From Clostridium sp. CAG:273 (lineage in GTDB: Bacteria > Bacillota > Clostridia > TANB77 > CAG-508), in the NCBI GenBank assembly GCA_000438355.1, contig FR901506.1, positions 7,096 to 20,250 of the forward strand: a DNA stretch of 13,155 nt, in the 5' to 3' direction. How positions within the stretch are numbered: position 1 is the first letter of the stretch; each line of letters opens with the position of its first letter. The notes below the pieces were generated by a model. That model did not search any database and was not told the DNA's origin. It was given only the letters and a program-made list of their open reading frames with translations. Of the stretch, positions 5,911 through 13,155 are shown piece after piece. A program made the translations under genes and the position numbers.

Positions 5911-8652
5911 TTGGAAAAAAAGCAAAATTTATGGTTTCATAAGTCTGTAGATGAAACCAAAGAATATTTTAAATTAGACGAAGAAAATGGATTGTCTAAT
6001 GAACAAGTAAATGAAAACAGACAAAAATATGGAACAAATGAATTACAGACAAAAAAGAAGAAAAGTACATTTGTAAAATTTTTAGAGCAATTTAAAGACT
6101 TTATGATAATTGTTTTAATTATTGCAGCAATTATTTCTGGAGTAGTTGGCTATATAGAAGGTGAAGGAATTACAGATTCTATAATAATTCTTATAGTTGT
6201 AATTTTAAATGCTGTAATAGGTGTAATACAAGAAAATAAAGCAGAAAAATCGTTAGAAGCTTTACAAAAATTAAGTGCCCATGTAAGTAAAGTTATTAGA
6301 AATGGGAAAATGGAAGTTATTCCAGCAAAAGAATTGGTCCCAGGAGATATTGTTGTATTAGATACTGGAGACTATGTTCCAGCAGATTTAAGAATTATTG
6401 AAGCAGTAAATTTAAAGTCACAGGAAGCATCGCTAACAGGTGAATCTGTACCAGTAGAAAAAAGTGCAAATACAATAGAACAGGAAGAAGTAGACTTAGG
6501 AGATAGAGAAAATATGCTATTTTCTTCTAGCTTAATTACATATGGTAGGGGAAAAGGTATTGTAGTTGAAACAGGAATGAATACAGAAGTTGGAAAAATT
6601 GCAGGAATAATAAATAGTGCAGAAGAAACGCAAACTCCACTTCAAGAAAAACTAAATAAATTAGGAAAAACACTTGGAATTGCAGCTTTAGTAATTTGTG
6701 CAATAATATTTGTAATTGGTTTATTATATGGAAAAGATCCAATAGAAATGTTTATGACAGCTGTAAGCTTAGCTGTGGCAGTAATTCCAGAGGGATTAGC
6801 AGCAGTATCTACAATTGTTTTGGCAATTGGAGTACAAAGGATGGTAAAAAGACATGCTATTGTTAAAAAACTTCCAGCAGTAGAAACTTTAGGAAGCACA
6901 ACTGTTATATGTTCAGATAAAACAGGAACATTAACTCAAAATAAAATGACTGTAGAAAAAATATTTTATAATGGAAAATTATTAGATGCAAAAGAAGTTA
7001 AACAAAATATAGATAAGAATTTGGAAAAACTAGTATACATTAGTATGTTGTGTAATGATACAAAAATATCTGCAAATAATGAATTAACAGGTGACCCAAC
7101 AGAAACTGCATTAGTTGATATGGGATTTAATTTACAATTTGAAAAAAATATATATGATAAAAATCCAAGAATTAAAGAAATTCCTTTTGATTCAGATAGA
7201 AAATTAATGACAACAGTAAATAAAATAAATGATAAATATGTAGTTTTAACTAAAGGCGGAGTAGATGAACTTCTAGCAAGATGTAATAAATATTTGTACG
7301 ATGGAGAAGAAAGGAACGACTTAGAAAACTATAAAAAAGTTATTACAAAAAATAATGAAAATATGGCAAAAGATGCATTAAGAGTCTTATCAATGGCTTA
7401 TAAAGAGATAGATCATGAGCCAACAGACGAAGAAATGAAAGATATAGAACAAGATTTAATTTATGTTGGTATGGTTGGAATGATAGATCCTCCAAGACTA
7501 GAAGTAAAAGATGCTGTAGATAAATGTAAAAAAGCAGGAATAAAAACTGTAATGATTACAGGTGACCACAAGATTACAGCAATTGCAATTGCTAAGAGTC
7601 TTGGTATATTACAAAGTGAAGAAGAAGCTTTAACAGGTGCAGAACTTGAGAAAATGTCTGATGAAGATTTAACTAAAAATATAAGAAAATATAGTGTTTA
7701 TGCAAGAGTTTCTCCTGAGCATAAAGTAAGAATAGTAAAAGCTTGGCAAGCAAATGGAGAAATAGTAGCAATGACAGGAGATGGTGTAAATGATGCACCA
7801 GCACTTAAAACAGCAGATATAGGATGTGCAATGGGAATTGTAGGTACAGATGTATCTAAAGAAGCGGCAGATGTAATACTTACAGATGATAATTTTGCAA
7901 CAATTGTTTCATCTGTTGAAGAAGGAAGAAGAATTTATGATAACATCTTAAAAGCAATACAATTTTTATTATCAAGTAACGTAGGAGAAGTTATAACACT
8001 ATTTGTAGCAATTTTAATAACACCATTATTAGGAAATTTATTTGGAATAGATATTAACTTAATTGTTCCATTACTTCCAATACACATATTATGGATAAAC
8101 TTAGTTACAGATTCACTCCCAGCTTTAGCATTAGCAGTTGATCCACCACAAAAAGATGTAATGGATAGAAAACCAAACAAAAATAAAAGTGTATTTACAA
8201 AAGGTATGATATGGAGAATTGTTTACCAAGGAATACTAATAGGAGTAATTACGATTGTAGCATTTATAGTAGGATTGGCTACACCAGATGAAAATTTACC
8301 TGTAATAGAAGGACTTACAAACGAAGAAATAAAAGTAGAAATAGGTCAAACAATGGCATTTTGTGTACTAGCATTTTCACAACTTGTACATGTATTTAAT
8401 GTTAGAGATAATAAAACATCTATATTTAAAACAGGAATATTTAGCAACAAACAATTAATTTTAGCTGTACTTGCATCAGCAGCATTAATGTTAGGAATAT
8501 TATTAATTCCAGCATTAAGACATGTATTTAGTATTCCAGTATTACCAGTTGGAAATATACTAGAAATTGTAGTATTATCGTTAATGCCATTAATAGTGGT
8601 AGAACTATTTAAATTAATAAAAATAAATACAAGTAAATCTGAAAAATTATAA
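5911..8652 (+). CDS. P2A (SERCA-like) cation-transporting P-type ATPase, Ca2+ and/or Mn2+ exporter
   Basis: A 913-residue, full-length pump that uses ATP to move Ca2+ or Mn2+ out across the membrane. Order: N-terminal cation-ATPase domain (1-70), M1-M2, actuator domain with TGES (176-179), M3-M4 with PEGL (293-296), the phosphorylation motif DKTGTLT (D336), nucleotide-binding domain with KGG, TGDGVND (622-628), and M5-M10. The SERCA-type cation ligands are conserved: E294 in M4, N690 and E693 in M5 (SSNVGEV), N730, T733 and D734 in M6 (NLVTD). M8 has FSQL, with Gln where SERCA has Glu. The start is a TTG with AAGGAGAG 9 bases upstream; no earlier in-frame ATG fits. The Mn2+ riboswitch in its leader argues for a role in Mn2+ detoxification, while the sites are those of Ca2+ pumps. 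No terminator is evident after it. Confidence 0.95.
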   Translation: MEKKQNLWFHKSVDETKEYFKLDEENGLSNEQVNENRQKYGTNELQTKKKKSTFVKFLEQFKDFMIIVLIIAAIISGVVGYIEGEGITDSIIILIVVILNAVIGVIQENKAEKSLEALQKLSAHVSKVIRNGKMEVIPAKELVPGDIVVLDTGDYVPADLRIIEAVNLKSQEASLTGESVPVEKSANTIEQEEVDLGDRENMLFSSSLITYGRGKGIVVETGMNTEVGKIAGIINSAEETQTPLQEKLNKLGKTLGIAALVICAIIFVIGLLYGKDPIEMFMTAVSLAVAVIPEGLAAVSTIVLAIGVQRMVKRHAIVKKLPAVETLGSTTVICSDKTGTLTQNKMTVEKIFYNGKLLDAKEVKQNIDKNLEKLVYISMLCNDTKISANNELTGDPTETALVDMGFNLQFEKNIYDKNPRIKEIPFDSDRKLMTTVNKINDKYVVLTKGGVDELLARCNKYLYDGEERNDLENYKKVITKNNENMAKDALRVLSMAYKEIDHEPTDEEMKDIEQDLIYVGMVGMIDPPRLEVKDAVDKCKKAGIKTVMITGDHKITAIAIAKSLGILQSEEEALTGAELEKMSDEDLTKNIRKYSVYARVSPEHKVRIVKAWQANGEIVAMTGDGVNDAPALKTADIGCAMGIVGTDVSKEAADVILTDDNFATIVSSVEEGRRIYDNILKAIQFLLSSNVGEVITLFVAILITPLLGNLFGIDINLIVPLLPIHILWINLVTDSLPALALAVDPPQKDVMDRKPNKNKSVFTKGMIWRIVYQGILIGVITIVAFIVGLATPDENLPVIEGLTNEEIKVEIGQTMAFCVLAFSQLVHVFNVRDNKTSIFKTGIFSNKQLILAVLASAALMLGILLIPALRHVFSIPVLPVGNILEIVVLSLMPLIVVELFKLIKINTSKSEKL

Positions 8653-8674
8653 GAGTTTTATTTAACCTTTTTGC

Positions 8675-8703
8675 TTGACAGAAATAAATAAACAAATTAG
8701 AAT
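8675..8703 (+). promoter_or_regulatory. Strong sigma-A-type promoter of the GH13 gene
   Basis: Consensus -35 TTGACA (8675-8680), a 17-base spacer and -10 TAGAAT (8698-8703). The start would fall near 8710, about 65 bases before the ATG. Confidence 0.8.
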
Positions 8704-8708
8704 ATAAA

Positions 8709-8729
8709 TAATTGGCAATGAGTCAATTA
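8709..8729. promoter_or_regulatory. Inverted repeat at the GH13 transcription start
   Basis: TAATTG and CAATTA (6-base arms, 9-base centre) lie right at the predicted start site, a usual place for a repressor operator. It does not match the catabolite-repression cre consensus. The arms are short and A+T-rich, so chance is possible. Confidence 0.3.
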
Positions 8730-8775
8730 AAAGTTATTAACATTTCCAAATATTTAATTAAAGGAGGAAATAAAA

Positions 8776-10218
8776 ATGCTTTGTACTCCAGAGCAATTTA
8801 AAGGTAGAATAGGCTACTTTATTTTTGTAGACCGATTTTGCCGTGGAAATGAATCTCCTCTTAATCCTGTAGAAGGAAGAATTCTAAAGGATTGGGAAGA
8901 TTCGCTACCTAATTGGTGGCCAAACGAAAAAGGGGAATATCCCAATAATTATTTCTACGGAGGTGACTTACAAGGAATAACTCGGAGACTGTCTTATTTA
9001 AAGATGCTTTTTGGAGTGGACCTTCTGTATATAAGTCCAATCTCCAAAACTCCATCATCACACCATTACGATGTAGATGACCAACGGGTTATTGACCCAT
9101 GGATAGGAACTTGGGAAGATTACAAAAGTATGTGTGATAAGGCACATAGTCTTAAAATGCTTGTATGCCAAGATTTGGTGTTTAACCATATGGGAGCATA
9201 TAGCAAAATCTTTCAAGAAGCGCTGAATAATCCTAATTCCCACTATCACAACTGGTTTGAGTGGGGGAAAAATGGAGAACCAATTTTTTGGTATGGCATT
9301 AAAGAAATGCCACAGTGCAATAAGTTAAATCATGAGTACCAAGAATATGTTTTAAGTGTAGTAGAAACATACCTTAAAGCAGGAGCGGATGGTATAAGAC
9401 TTGACTTAGGAGAACATCTTCCGCGTGAGCTTATGTACAAGATAAAGGACAAAGCGAAGTCCATAAATCCAGATGTGCTTATTGTTAGCGAGATGTGGGA
9501 CTTAGCTACCGAAAATGGCAATCGCCAGATTTTCGATGGAGAAGCTCATAGTGTAATGAACTATCCTCTAGGTGATGCCATTTGTAGATGGCTTAGGTAT
9601 GGAAACTATATGCATTTCGAATACACAGTAAAAGAACTTGCAAAGTATCCGAAACAAGTGCAAGATGTGCTTTGGAATTTCTTGGATAGTCATGACAATC
9701 CTCGCTTAGCAAATTTACTTGTAGCACCTGGGATGCAACAAGACCCATTTAAGGGGCGACTTTGGAGGATGGAAGATAGTTTTATGCTTCCAAATGGACA
9801 GTGTGACACATATGCATTTAGAAAGTTTGAAGCAGAAAACGATGGCAAGTTTGACTTAAGTAGAGCTTACGAACTATCGAAAATGGCTTCGCTTATGCAA
9901 TATGTGATGCCTGGAAATCCAATTATCTATTATGGAACTGAGGTGGGGCTTACTGGATACAAAGACCCATGGAATAGGAAACCATATCCTTGGGACAACG
10001 TAAATGAAGATATGTTGGAACATTACTCAAGGCTTGGAAGACTTAGAAAGAAAAATGAGGATATTCTAAGAGATGGTTCCCTAGATTTTTATGTGGATAG
10101 CAAAAAAGCAGTTATTCGACGTAAAAAGGATGGTGAAGAAATAGAAGTTAGCATTTATCGTGACAAGACGATGAAAGAATGTAAAGCTTCTAAGCTAGTA
10201 GAAATTAAAATTGTATAA
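8776..10218 (+). CDS. GH13 family glycosidase (alpha-amylase/neopullulanase-like), cytoplasmic
   Basis: A 480-residue enzyme of the alpha-amylase clan that should hydrolyse or transfer alpha-glucosidic bonds in maltodextrins. No signal peptide, so imported oligosaccharides are the likely substrates. The (beta/alpha)8 barrel starts almost at residue 1 (GRIGYFIFVDRF), with no extra N-terminal starch-binding domain. The GH13 regions are all present: QDLVFNH (D133, N137, H138), GIRLDLGEH (nucleophile D210), VSEMWD (acid/base E239) and FLDSHDNPR (H306, D307). A short beta domain ends the protein. The ATG at 8776 has a perfect AAGGAGG 9 bases upstream. Two sampled blocks are 37-40% GC versus about 22% in the ATPase gene, and CGN and CTT codons are frequent, which suggests acquisition from another lineage. 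No sugar transporter or regulator is adjacent. The exact subfamily and product are uncertain. Confidence 0.92.
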   Translation: MLCTPEQFKGRIGYFIFVDRFCRGNESPLNPVEGRILKDWEDSLPNWWPNEKGEYPNNYFYGGDLQGITRRLSYLKMLFGVDLLYISPISKTPSSHHYDVDDQRVIDPWIGTWEDYKSMCDKAHSLKMLVCQDLVFNHMGAYSKIFQEALNNPNSHYHNWFEWGKNGEPIFWYGIKEMPQCNKLNHEYQEYVLSVVETYLKAGADGIRLDLGEHLPRELMYKIKDKAKSINPDVLIVSEMWDLATENGNRQIFDGEAHSVMNYPLGDAICRWLRYGNYMHFEYTVKELAKYPKQVQDVLWNFLDSHDNPRLANLLVAPGMQQDPFKGRLWRMEDSFMLPNGQCDTYAFRKFEAENDGKFDLSRAYELSKMASLMQYVMPGNPIIYYGTEVGLTGYKDPWNRKPYPWDNVNEDMLEHYSRLGRLRKKNEDILRDGSLDFYVDSKKAVIRRKKDGEEIEVSIYRDKTMKECKASKLVEIKIV

Positions 10219-10236
10219 GGAGAACAAACTTTAGTT

Positions 10237-10262
10237 GTAATCTATGCACTGCATTAGATTAC
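10237..10262 (+). other. Hairpin after the GH13 gene
   Basis: GTAATCTA/TAGATTAC arms (8 bp), one bulged T, and an inner TGC/GCA pair set with loop ACT. No T-run follows, so it is not a terminator by itself. It sits just before the real terminator and may protect the transcript's 3' end. Confidence 0.5.
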
Positions 10263-10264
10263 AG

Positions 10265-10321
10265 AAAAATGGGAGGTAAATAAAAGCTACTTAAAAAAGT
10301 AGAAAATACCTCCCATTTTTT
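10265..10321 (+). terminator. Rho-independent terminator of the GH13 gene
   Basis: A perfect 14-bp stem AAAAATGGGAGGTA/TACCTCCCATTTTT (10265-10278 with 10307-10320) ends in a T-run. The large loop holds its own hairpin CTACTT/AAGTAG (10287-10302), giving a two-tier structure. Confidence 0.85.
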
Positions 10322-10375
10322 ATGTTTAAATATTATTATATTTTTTATTAAATAGTATTCATTTATAAAAAGTTA

Positions 10376-10384
10376 TGTTATAAT
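10376..10384 (+). promoter_or_regulatory. Extended -10 promoter of the membrane-protein gene
   Basis: TGTTATAAT gives a consensus -10 with TGn extension, 32 bases before the ATG at 10417. The -35 region (TATTCA) is weak. Confidence 0.5.
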
Positions 10385-10416
10385 TTAAGTATGTTTATAG
10401 TGAGGAGGAATTACAA

Positions 10417-10893
10417 ATGAAAAATCTTTCAAGTTGGTTAATTGCATTTTTTGCACTTATGTATTGGGTGTTTAGAATAGTTGTTACTTTCACATACTCA
10501 ATGGGAATGGAATTTATAACACAGCCAATAGATATGACAATGGAAATTGTACTTCTATTTGTAACTTTTATATGCATTTGTTTTATATTTAAAAGAAATT
10601 TATTAACAACATTAATCTATTTTTTAGCATATTTATTGTACTTTGGTTCAGATGTACTAAGTGGAGTAAGTGCTATAATGGATGGTCAAGGAGCTATACA
10701 GATTTACACAAATCTATTCTTTGATGCAATAGGAATATTAATACCACTTATTGCATTAATAGACGTATTATTAGACAAAAATAGAAAGCTAAACCCAACA
10801 GATAAGAAAACAGATTGGTTTTATAAAAACAAAGATTATGATAGACAACTTGACGAAAGAGCAGACAAAAATAACTATAGAACTGGATTATAA
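10417..10893 (+). CDS. Uncharacterised four-helix membrane protein
   Basis: A 158-residue protein with four predicted membrane helices (about 4-26, 41-58, 62-79 and 97-119). A charged cytoplasmic tail (119-158) contains DWFYKNKDYDRQLDERADKN. I do not recognise a named family. The tail has alternating Lys, Asp, Arg and Tyr and looks conserved rather than random. The ATG at 10417 follows GAGGAGG (10402-10408) with good spacing. It has its own likely promoter and is followed by an inverted repeat, so it is probably monocistronic. Function cannot be inferred from its neighbours. Confidence 0.82.
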   Translation: MKNLSSWLIAFFALMYWVFRIVVTFTYSMGMEFITQPIDMTMEIVLLFVTFICICFIFKRNLLTTLIYFLAYLLYFGSDVLSGVSAIMDGQGAIQIYTNLFFDAIGILIPLIALIDVLLDKNRKLNPTDKKTDWFYKNKDYDRQLDERADKNNYRTGL

Positions 10894-10902
10894 AATATAT
10901 AA

Positions 10903-10936
10903 AACTGTATTGTAAATTATACAATACAGTTATAAT
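10903..10936. promoter_or_regulatory. 12-bp inverted repeat overlapping a possible dinD promoter; terminator or operator
   Basis: AACTGTATTGTA and TACAATACAGTT (10903-10914, 10920-10931) form a perfect 12-bp inverted repeat with a 5-base centre. It is followed directly by TATAAT (10931-10936). No clean T-run follows, so a terminator would be weak. Its position over a possible -35 (TTGTAA, 10910-10915, 15-base spacing) fits an operator equally well. It does not match the Firmicutes LexA box GAAC-N4-GTTC. Confidence 0.5.
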
Positions 10937-11017
10937 TATTTTAAATGAAGCAAAAATTATAGAAAATGGAAGTGGTAATAATGGATAAAAAAGATATGGT
11001 GGAAGGAGGAGATGATA

Positions 11018-11872
11018 ATGAAGAAAATTAGTAATAAATATACTGAGAACACTTTTGAAAATATAAAGCATATTGATGAATACGGAAATGAATTTTGGTT
11101 TGCACGTGAATTGCAAAAAGTATTAGAATACAAAGACTGGAGAAATTTTCAAAAAGTAATAGACAAAGCGATTTTATCAGCAAATAATAGTGTTTCAAGT
11201 GAAGAAGATTGGGTTGTTGAAGTCAACAAGCCAATAAAAACTGGTAAAGGTAAAGAAGAAATTATTAAAGACTATAAGCTTTCAAGATATATATGTTATT
11301 TGATAGTACAAAATGCAAATCCAAGTAAAGAAGTTGTTGCTTTAGGACAAACCTATTTTGCTATTCAAACAAGAAAACAAGAAATAACAGAACAAGAATA
11401 TGATTCTTTATCAGATGATGAAAAAAGATTTTATCAAAGAAAATTAACAAAACAAGGAAATTATACATTACAAAAAGTTGCATCTTCTGCTGGCGTTAAA
11501 AATATGGCTGAATTTCATAATGCAGGATATAAAGGATTATATAATGGAGAAACTGCGGATGATATTTTTAAAAGAAAAAAATTATGTTATAGAGAAGATA
11601 TTTTAGATAATATGAATGAAGATGAGTTGGTTGCTAATTTATTTAGAATAAATCAAACTAAACAAAGGCTTTTAAAAGATAATGTACAAGGTGAAAAAGA
11701 AGCAAAAGATGTACATTATGAAGTTGGCAAAAAAGTTAGAAAAGCAATTGCAGACATTGGTGGTATGATGCCTGAAGAAATGCCAACTCCTAAAAAGAGC
11801 CTAAAAGAACTTGAAAGAGAAAAGAAACAATTAGAAAATAAAGAACAAAAGAAATTTGAGGGAATAAAATAA
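11018..11872 (+). CDS. dinD: DinD-like protein (DNA damage-inducible protein D family)
   Basis: A 284-residue protein of the DinD family. E. coli DinD is SOS-induced and inhibits RecA filament activity in vitro; the role in Firmicutes is not established. The N-terminal part (about 10-120) resembles the BRO-N/Bro-like fold (EFWFARELQKVLEY, SRYICYLIVQNANP). The C-terminal part carries the DinD hallmarks FHNAGYKGLYNGETADDI (166-183), LDNMNEDELVANLFR (196-210), HYEVGKKVRKAI (233-244) and MMPEEMPTPKKSLKELE (250-266). The start at 11018 is preferred over the in-frame ATG at 11012, because GGAGG (11005-11009) lies 8 bases before 11018 but only 2 before 11012. No LexA-type box was found upstream. The protein ends in a Lys/Glu-rich helix. 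Confidence 0.92.
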   Translation: MKKISNKYTENTFENIKHIDEYGNEFWFARELQKVLEYKDWRNFQKVIDKAILSANNSVSSEEDWVVEVNKPIKTGKGKEEIIKDYKLSRYICYLIVQNANPSKEVVALGQTYFAIQTRKQEITEQEYDSLSDDEKRFYQRKLTKQGNYTLQKVASSAGVKNMAEFHNAGYKGLYNGETADDIFKRKKLCYREDILDNMNEDELVANLFRINQTKQRLLKDNVQGEKEAKDVHYEVGKKVRKAIADIGGMMPEEMPTPKKSLKELEREKKQLENKEQKKFEGIK

Positions 11873-11914
11873 AAATTATTAGATGAAGATAATAAAAATA
11901 TGTAGGAGTAATAT

Positions 11915-12328
11915 ATGAAAGAGTTAATGAAAAGTAATATATATGATGTAGAAGAAACAATAATTGTTGTGGGAAGTTGTTTGAAAAATATGCAACTAGA
12001 GGGGTATGAAAAATTACAAAAAATTTCTACTAATATTTACGAATTGTGTTTGGAAGAAATACATATAAATATGGCAATAACAAAAATCGGTGGCATGCTT
12101 AGAACAAATAGAATAAAAAAAATTATTTTTGCTTCAGTAGATAAATCGCCACATTGTATACAGCTTCATTATATACAAGATGAATTAAGAAAAATGCTGA
12201 ATTTATCAAATATAGAAATAGAAAATTATGTTATAGTAGATAATGAATTAAAAAAGATTAGTACATCAACAATTTCGTTATCAAAAAACTTAAGTAAATT
12301 ATCTAATTTAAATACTGAAGGGAAGTGA
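11915..12328 (+). CDS. Uncharacterised protein with SPHCxQLH motif
   Basis: A 137-residue protein that I cannot assign to a named family. The N-terminal part is alpha/beta-like (TIIVVGSCLKN, 15-25). The centre looks like a conserved core: EIHINMAITKIGGMLRTNRI (48-67), IIFASVDKSPHCIQLHYIQDEL (70-91). H80, C81 and H85 are close enough together to bind a metal or form an active site; that is inference. The last ~25 residues are Ser/Leu/Lys/Asn-rich and low in complexity. The ATG at 11915 follows TAGGAGT. The stop is 5 bases before the rbgA start, so the two are probably co-transcribed and translationally coupled. Confidence 0.78.
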   Translation: MKELMKSNIYDVEETIIVVGSCLKNMQLEGYEKLQKISTNIYELCLEEIHINMAITKIGGMLRTNRIKKIIFASVDKSPHCIQLHYIQDELRKMLNLSNIEIENYVIVDNELKKISTSTISLSKNLSKLSNLNTEGK

Positions 12329-12333
12329 TTATA

Positions 12334-13155
12334 ATGGAAAATCGACAAAATTCGACGAACATCAACTGGTATCCAGGACATATGGCAAAAACTAAAAGAC
12401 AAATAATAGAAGATTTGAAACTAATAGATATTGTAGTAGAAATTTTAGATGCAAGAATACCAGTATCTAGTCAAAACCCAGACATACAAGAATATATAAA
12501 GAATAAACCAACTGTAATATTGTTAAACAAGTCAGATTTATCAAGTAGTTGTGAAAACGAAAAATGGGTTAATAAAATTCAAAAAGAAGGAAAATCAGCA
12601 GTACTTGTAAATTGTAATTCTGGTGAAGGTATAAAAAACGCTATAGCGGAAATAAAAAAAGTATATAACAATATAAAAGAACAATATAAAAATAAAGGAA
12701 GAATAGGAAAATCCATACGTGTTATGGTGCTTGGAATACCAAATGTAGGAAAGTCTTCTTTTATTAACAGAGCATCTAAAAAAGTTGCAGCACAAGTTGG
12801 AAACAAGCCAGGAGTTACAAGACAAAAACAATGGATAAGGTTAGAAGAAGGAATAGAATTGTTAGATACACCAGGTGTATTATGGCCAAAACTTGGAGAT
12901 GAAAAGGTAGCATTAAATTTAGCATATACAGGAACTATAAAAGATGATGTATTAGAAACAATTGAAGTTGGATTTAGTTTGTTAAAATTTTTATTAAAAA
13001 ATAATTTAAATGAATTAATAGAAAGATATAAATTAGAAACAGAAGATGTTAAACAAATTTTAGATGATAGCAATTTAGAAGAAAACGAGAAATCATTAGA
13101 AATATTACATAAAATAGGAAGAAAACGAGGAGCGGTAATTTCAGGTGGAGACATA
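12334..13155 (+). CDS. rbgA: Ribosome biogenesis GTPase RbgA/YlqF (3'-incomplete)
   Basis: RbgA is an essential GTPase in B. subtilis that acts late in 50S subunit assembly. The frame is open from the ATG at 12334 to the window end, giving 274 residues, close to the usual length of about 280, so only the last few residues are missing. The G motifs are in the circularly permuted order typical of YlqF: WYPGHMAK (12-19), NKSD (G4, 65-68), NCNSGEG (G5-like, 93-99), GIPNVGKSS (G1, 134-142), GVTRQ (G2) and DTPG (G3, 178-181). The C-terminal part contains the RNA-binding helical region ending GRKRGAVISGGD. The start is 5 bases after the preceding stop, with AAGGGAAG upstream, indicating coupling. 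Confidence 0.95.
   Translation, partial: MENRQNSTNINWYPGHMAKTKRQIIEDLKLIDIVVEILDARIPVSSQNPDIQEYIKNKPTVILLNKSDLSSSCENEKWVNKIQKEGKSAVLVNCNSGEGIKNAIAEIKKVYNNIKEQYKNKGRIGKSIRVMVLGIPNVGKSSFINRASKKVAAQVGNKPGVTRQKQWIRLEEGIELLDTPGVLWPKLGDEKVALNLAYTGTIKDDVLETIEVGFSLLKFLLKNNLNELIERYKLETEDVKQILDDSNLEENEKSLEILHKIGRKRGAVISGGDI

Noticed and set aside
11012..11017. Upstream in-frame ATG as start of dinD
   Set aside because: Only 2 bases from the GGAGG box; the ATG at 11018 has proper spacing.
10981..11031. A 16-residue open frame overlapping the dinD start
   Set aside because: Weak ribosome binding site and no recognisable peptide; too short to tell from chance, although a leader-peptide role cannot be excluded.
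12579..13154. Long open frame antisense to rbgA
   Set aside because: It mirrors the A+T-rich coding strand of rbgA, has no ribosome binding site and shows no family motif.

Overview
This window looks like the chromosome of a low-GC, spore-forming Clostridia member, probably a gut commensal. The basis is the A+T richness (a sampled block of the ATPase gene is about 22% GC), a germination protease gene (gpr), strong AGGAGG-type ribosome binding sites and Firmicutes-style TTGACA/TATAAT promoters. The lineage is inferred; nothing here names a species.

Layout. Positions 2-817 hold the 3' part of gpr. It converges on a minus-strand traX-family membrane gene (1041-1778), with a likely shared terminator at 828-870. 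Next comes tRNA-Gly(UCC) on the minus strand (1854-1927), with its own promoter and terminator. A 447-base A+T-rich gap leads into a prepilin-like gene whose C-terminus is a formylglycine-generating-enzyme/C-type-lectin-like domain (2457-3701). A second tRNA-Gly(UCC) follows on the plus strand (3837-3910). A dedA gene (4162-4920, minus) is divergent from a gene for an uncharacterised His/Asp-rich protein (5039-5614).

A Mn2+-type yybP-ykoY riboswitch with its terminator (5697-5806) precedes a P2A-type cation ATPase (5911-8652). A GH13 glycosidase with its own strong promoter follows (8776-10218). The last part carries a four-helix membrane protein (10417-10893), a DinD-like protein (11018-11872), an unrecognised 137-residue protein with an SPHCxQLH motif (11915-12328), and the ribosome-assembly GTPase rbgA/ylqF (12334 to the window end, 3'-incomplete).

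The most notable locus is 2375-3754. The last ~130 bases of the prepilin-like gene jump to about 53% GC. Twenty codons there are all TAY, GAC, GGC, AGC or AAY, exactly what adenine-specific mutagenesis of AAC/AAT codons would leave. The domain fold, C-terminal position, G+C-rich 3' flank and following hairpin all fit the variable region of a diversity-generating retroelement (DGR) target. No reverse transcriptase or template repeat is visible here, so any DGR would act from elsewhere. The gene's prepilin N-terminus is also out of frame with its only good start codon and ribosome binding site, so it is broken, mis-sequenced, or expressed by an unusual route.

The remaining genes are mostly housekeeping or stress functions and do not form one pathway. 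The riboswitch-ATPase pair is a coherent metal-homeostasis unit. The GH13 gene stands out by its higher GC content and is a candidate for horizontal acquisition.
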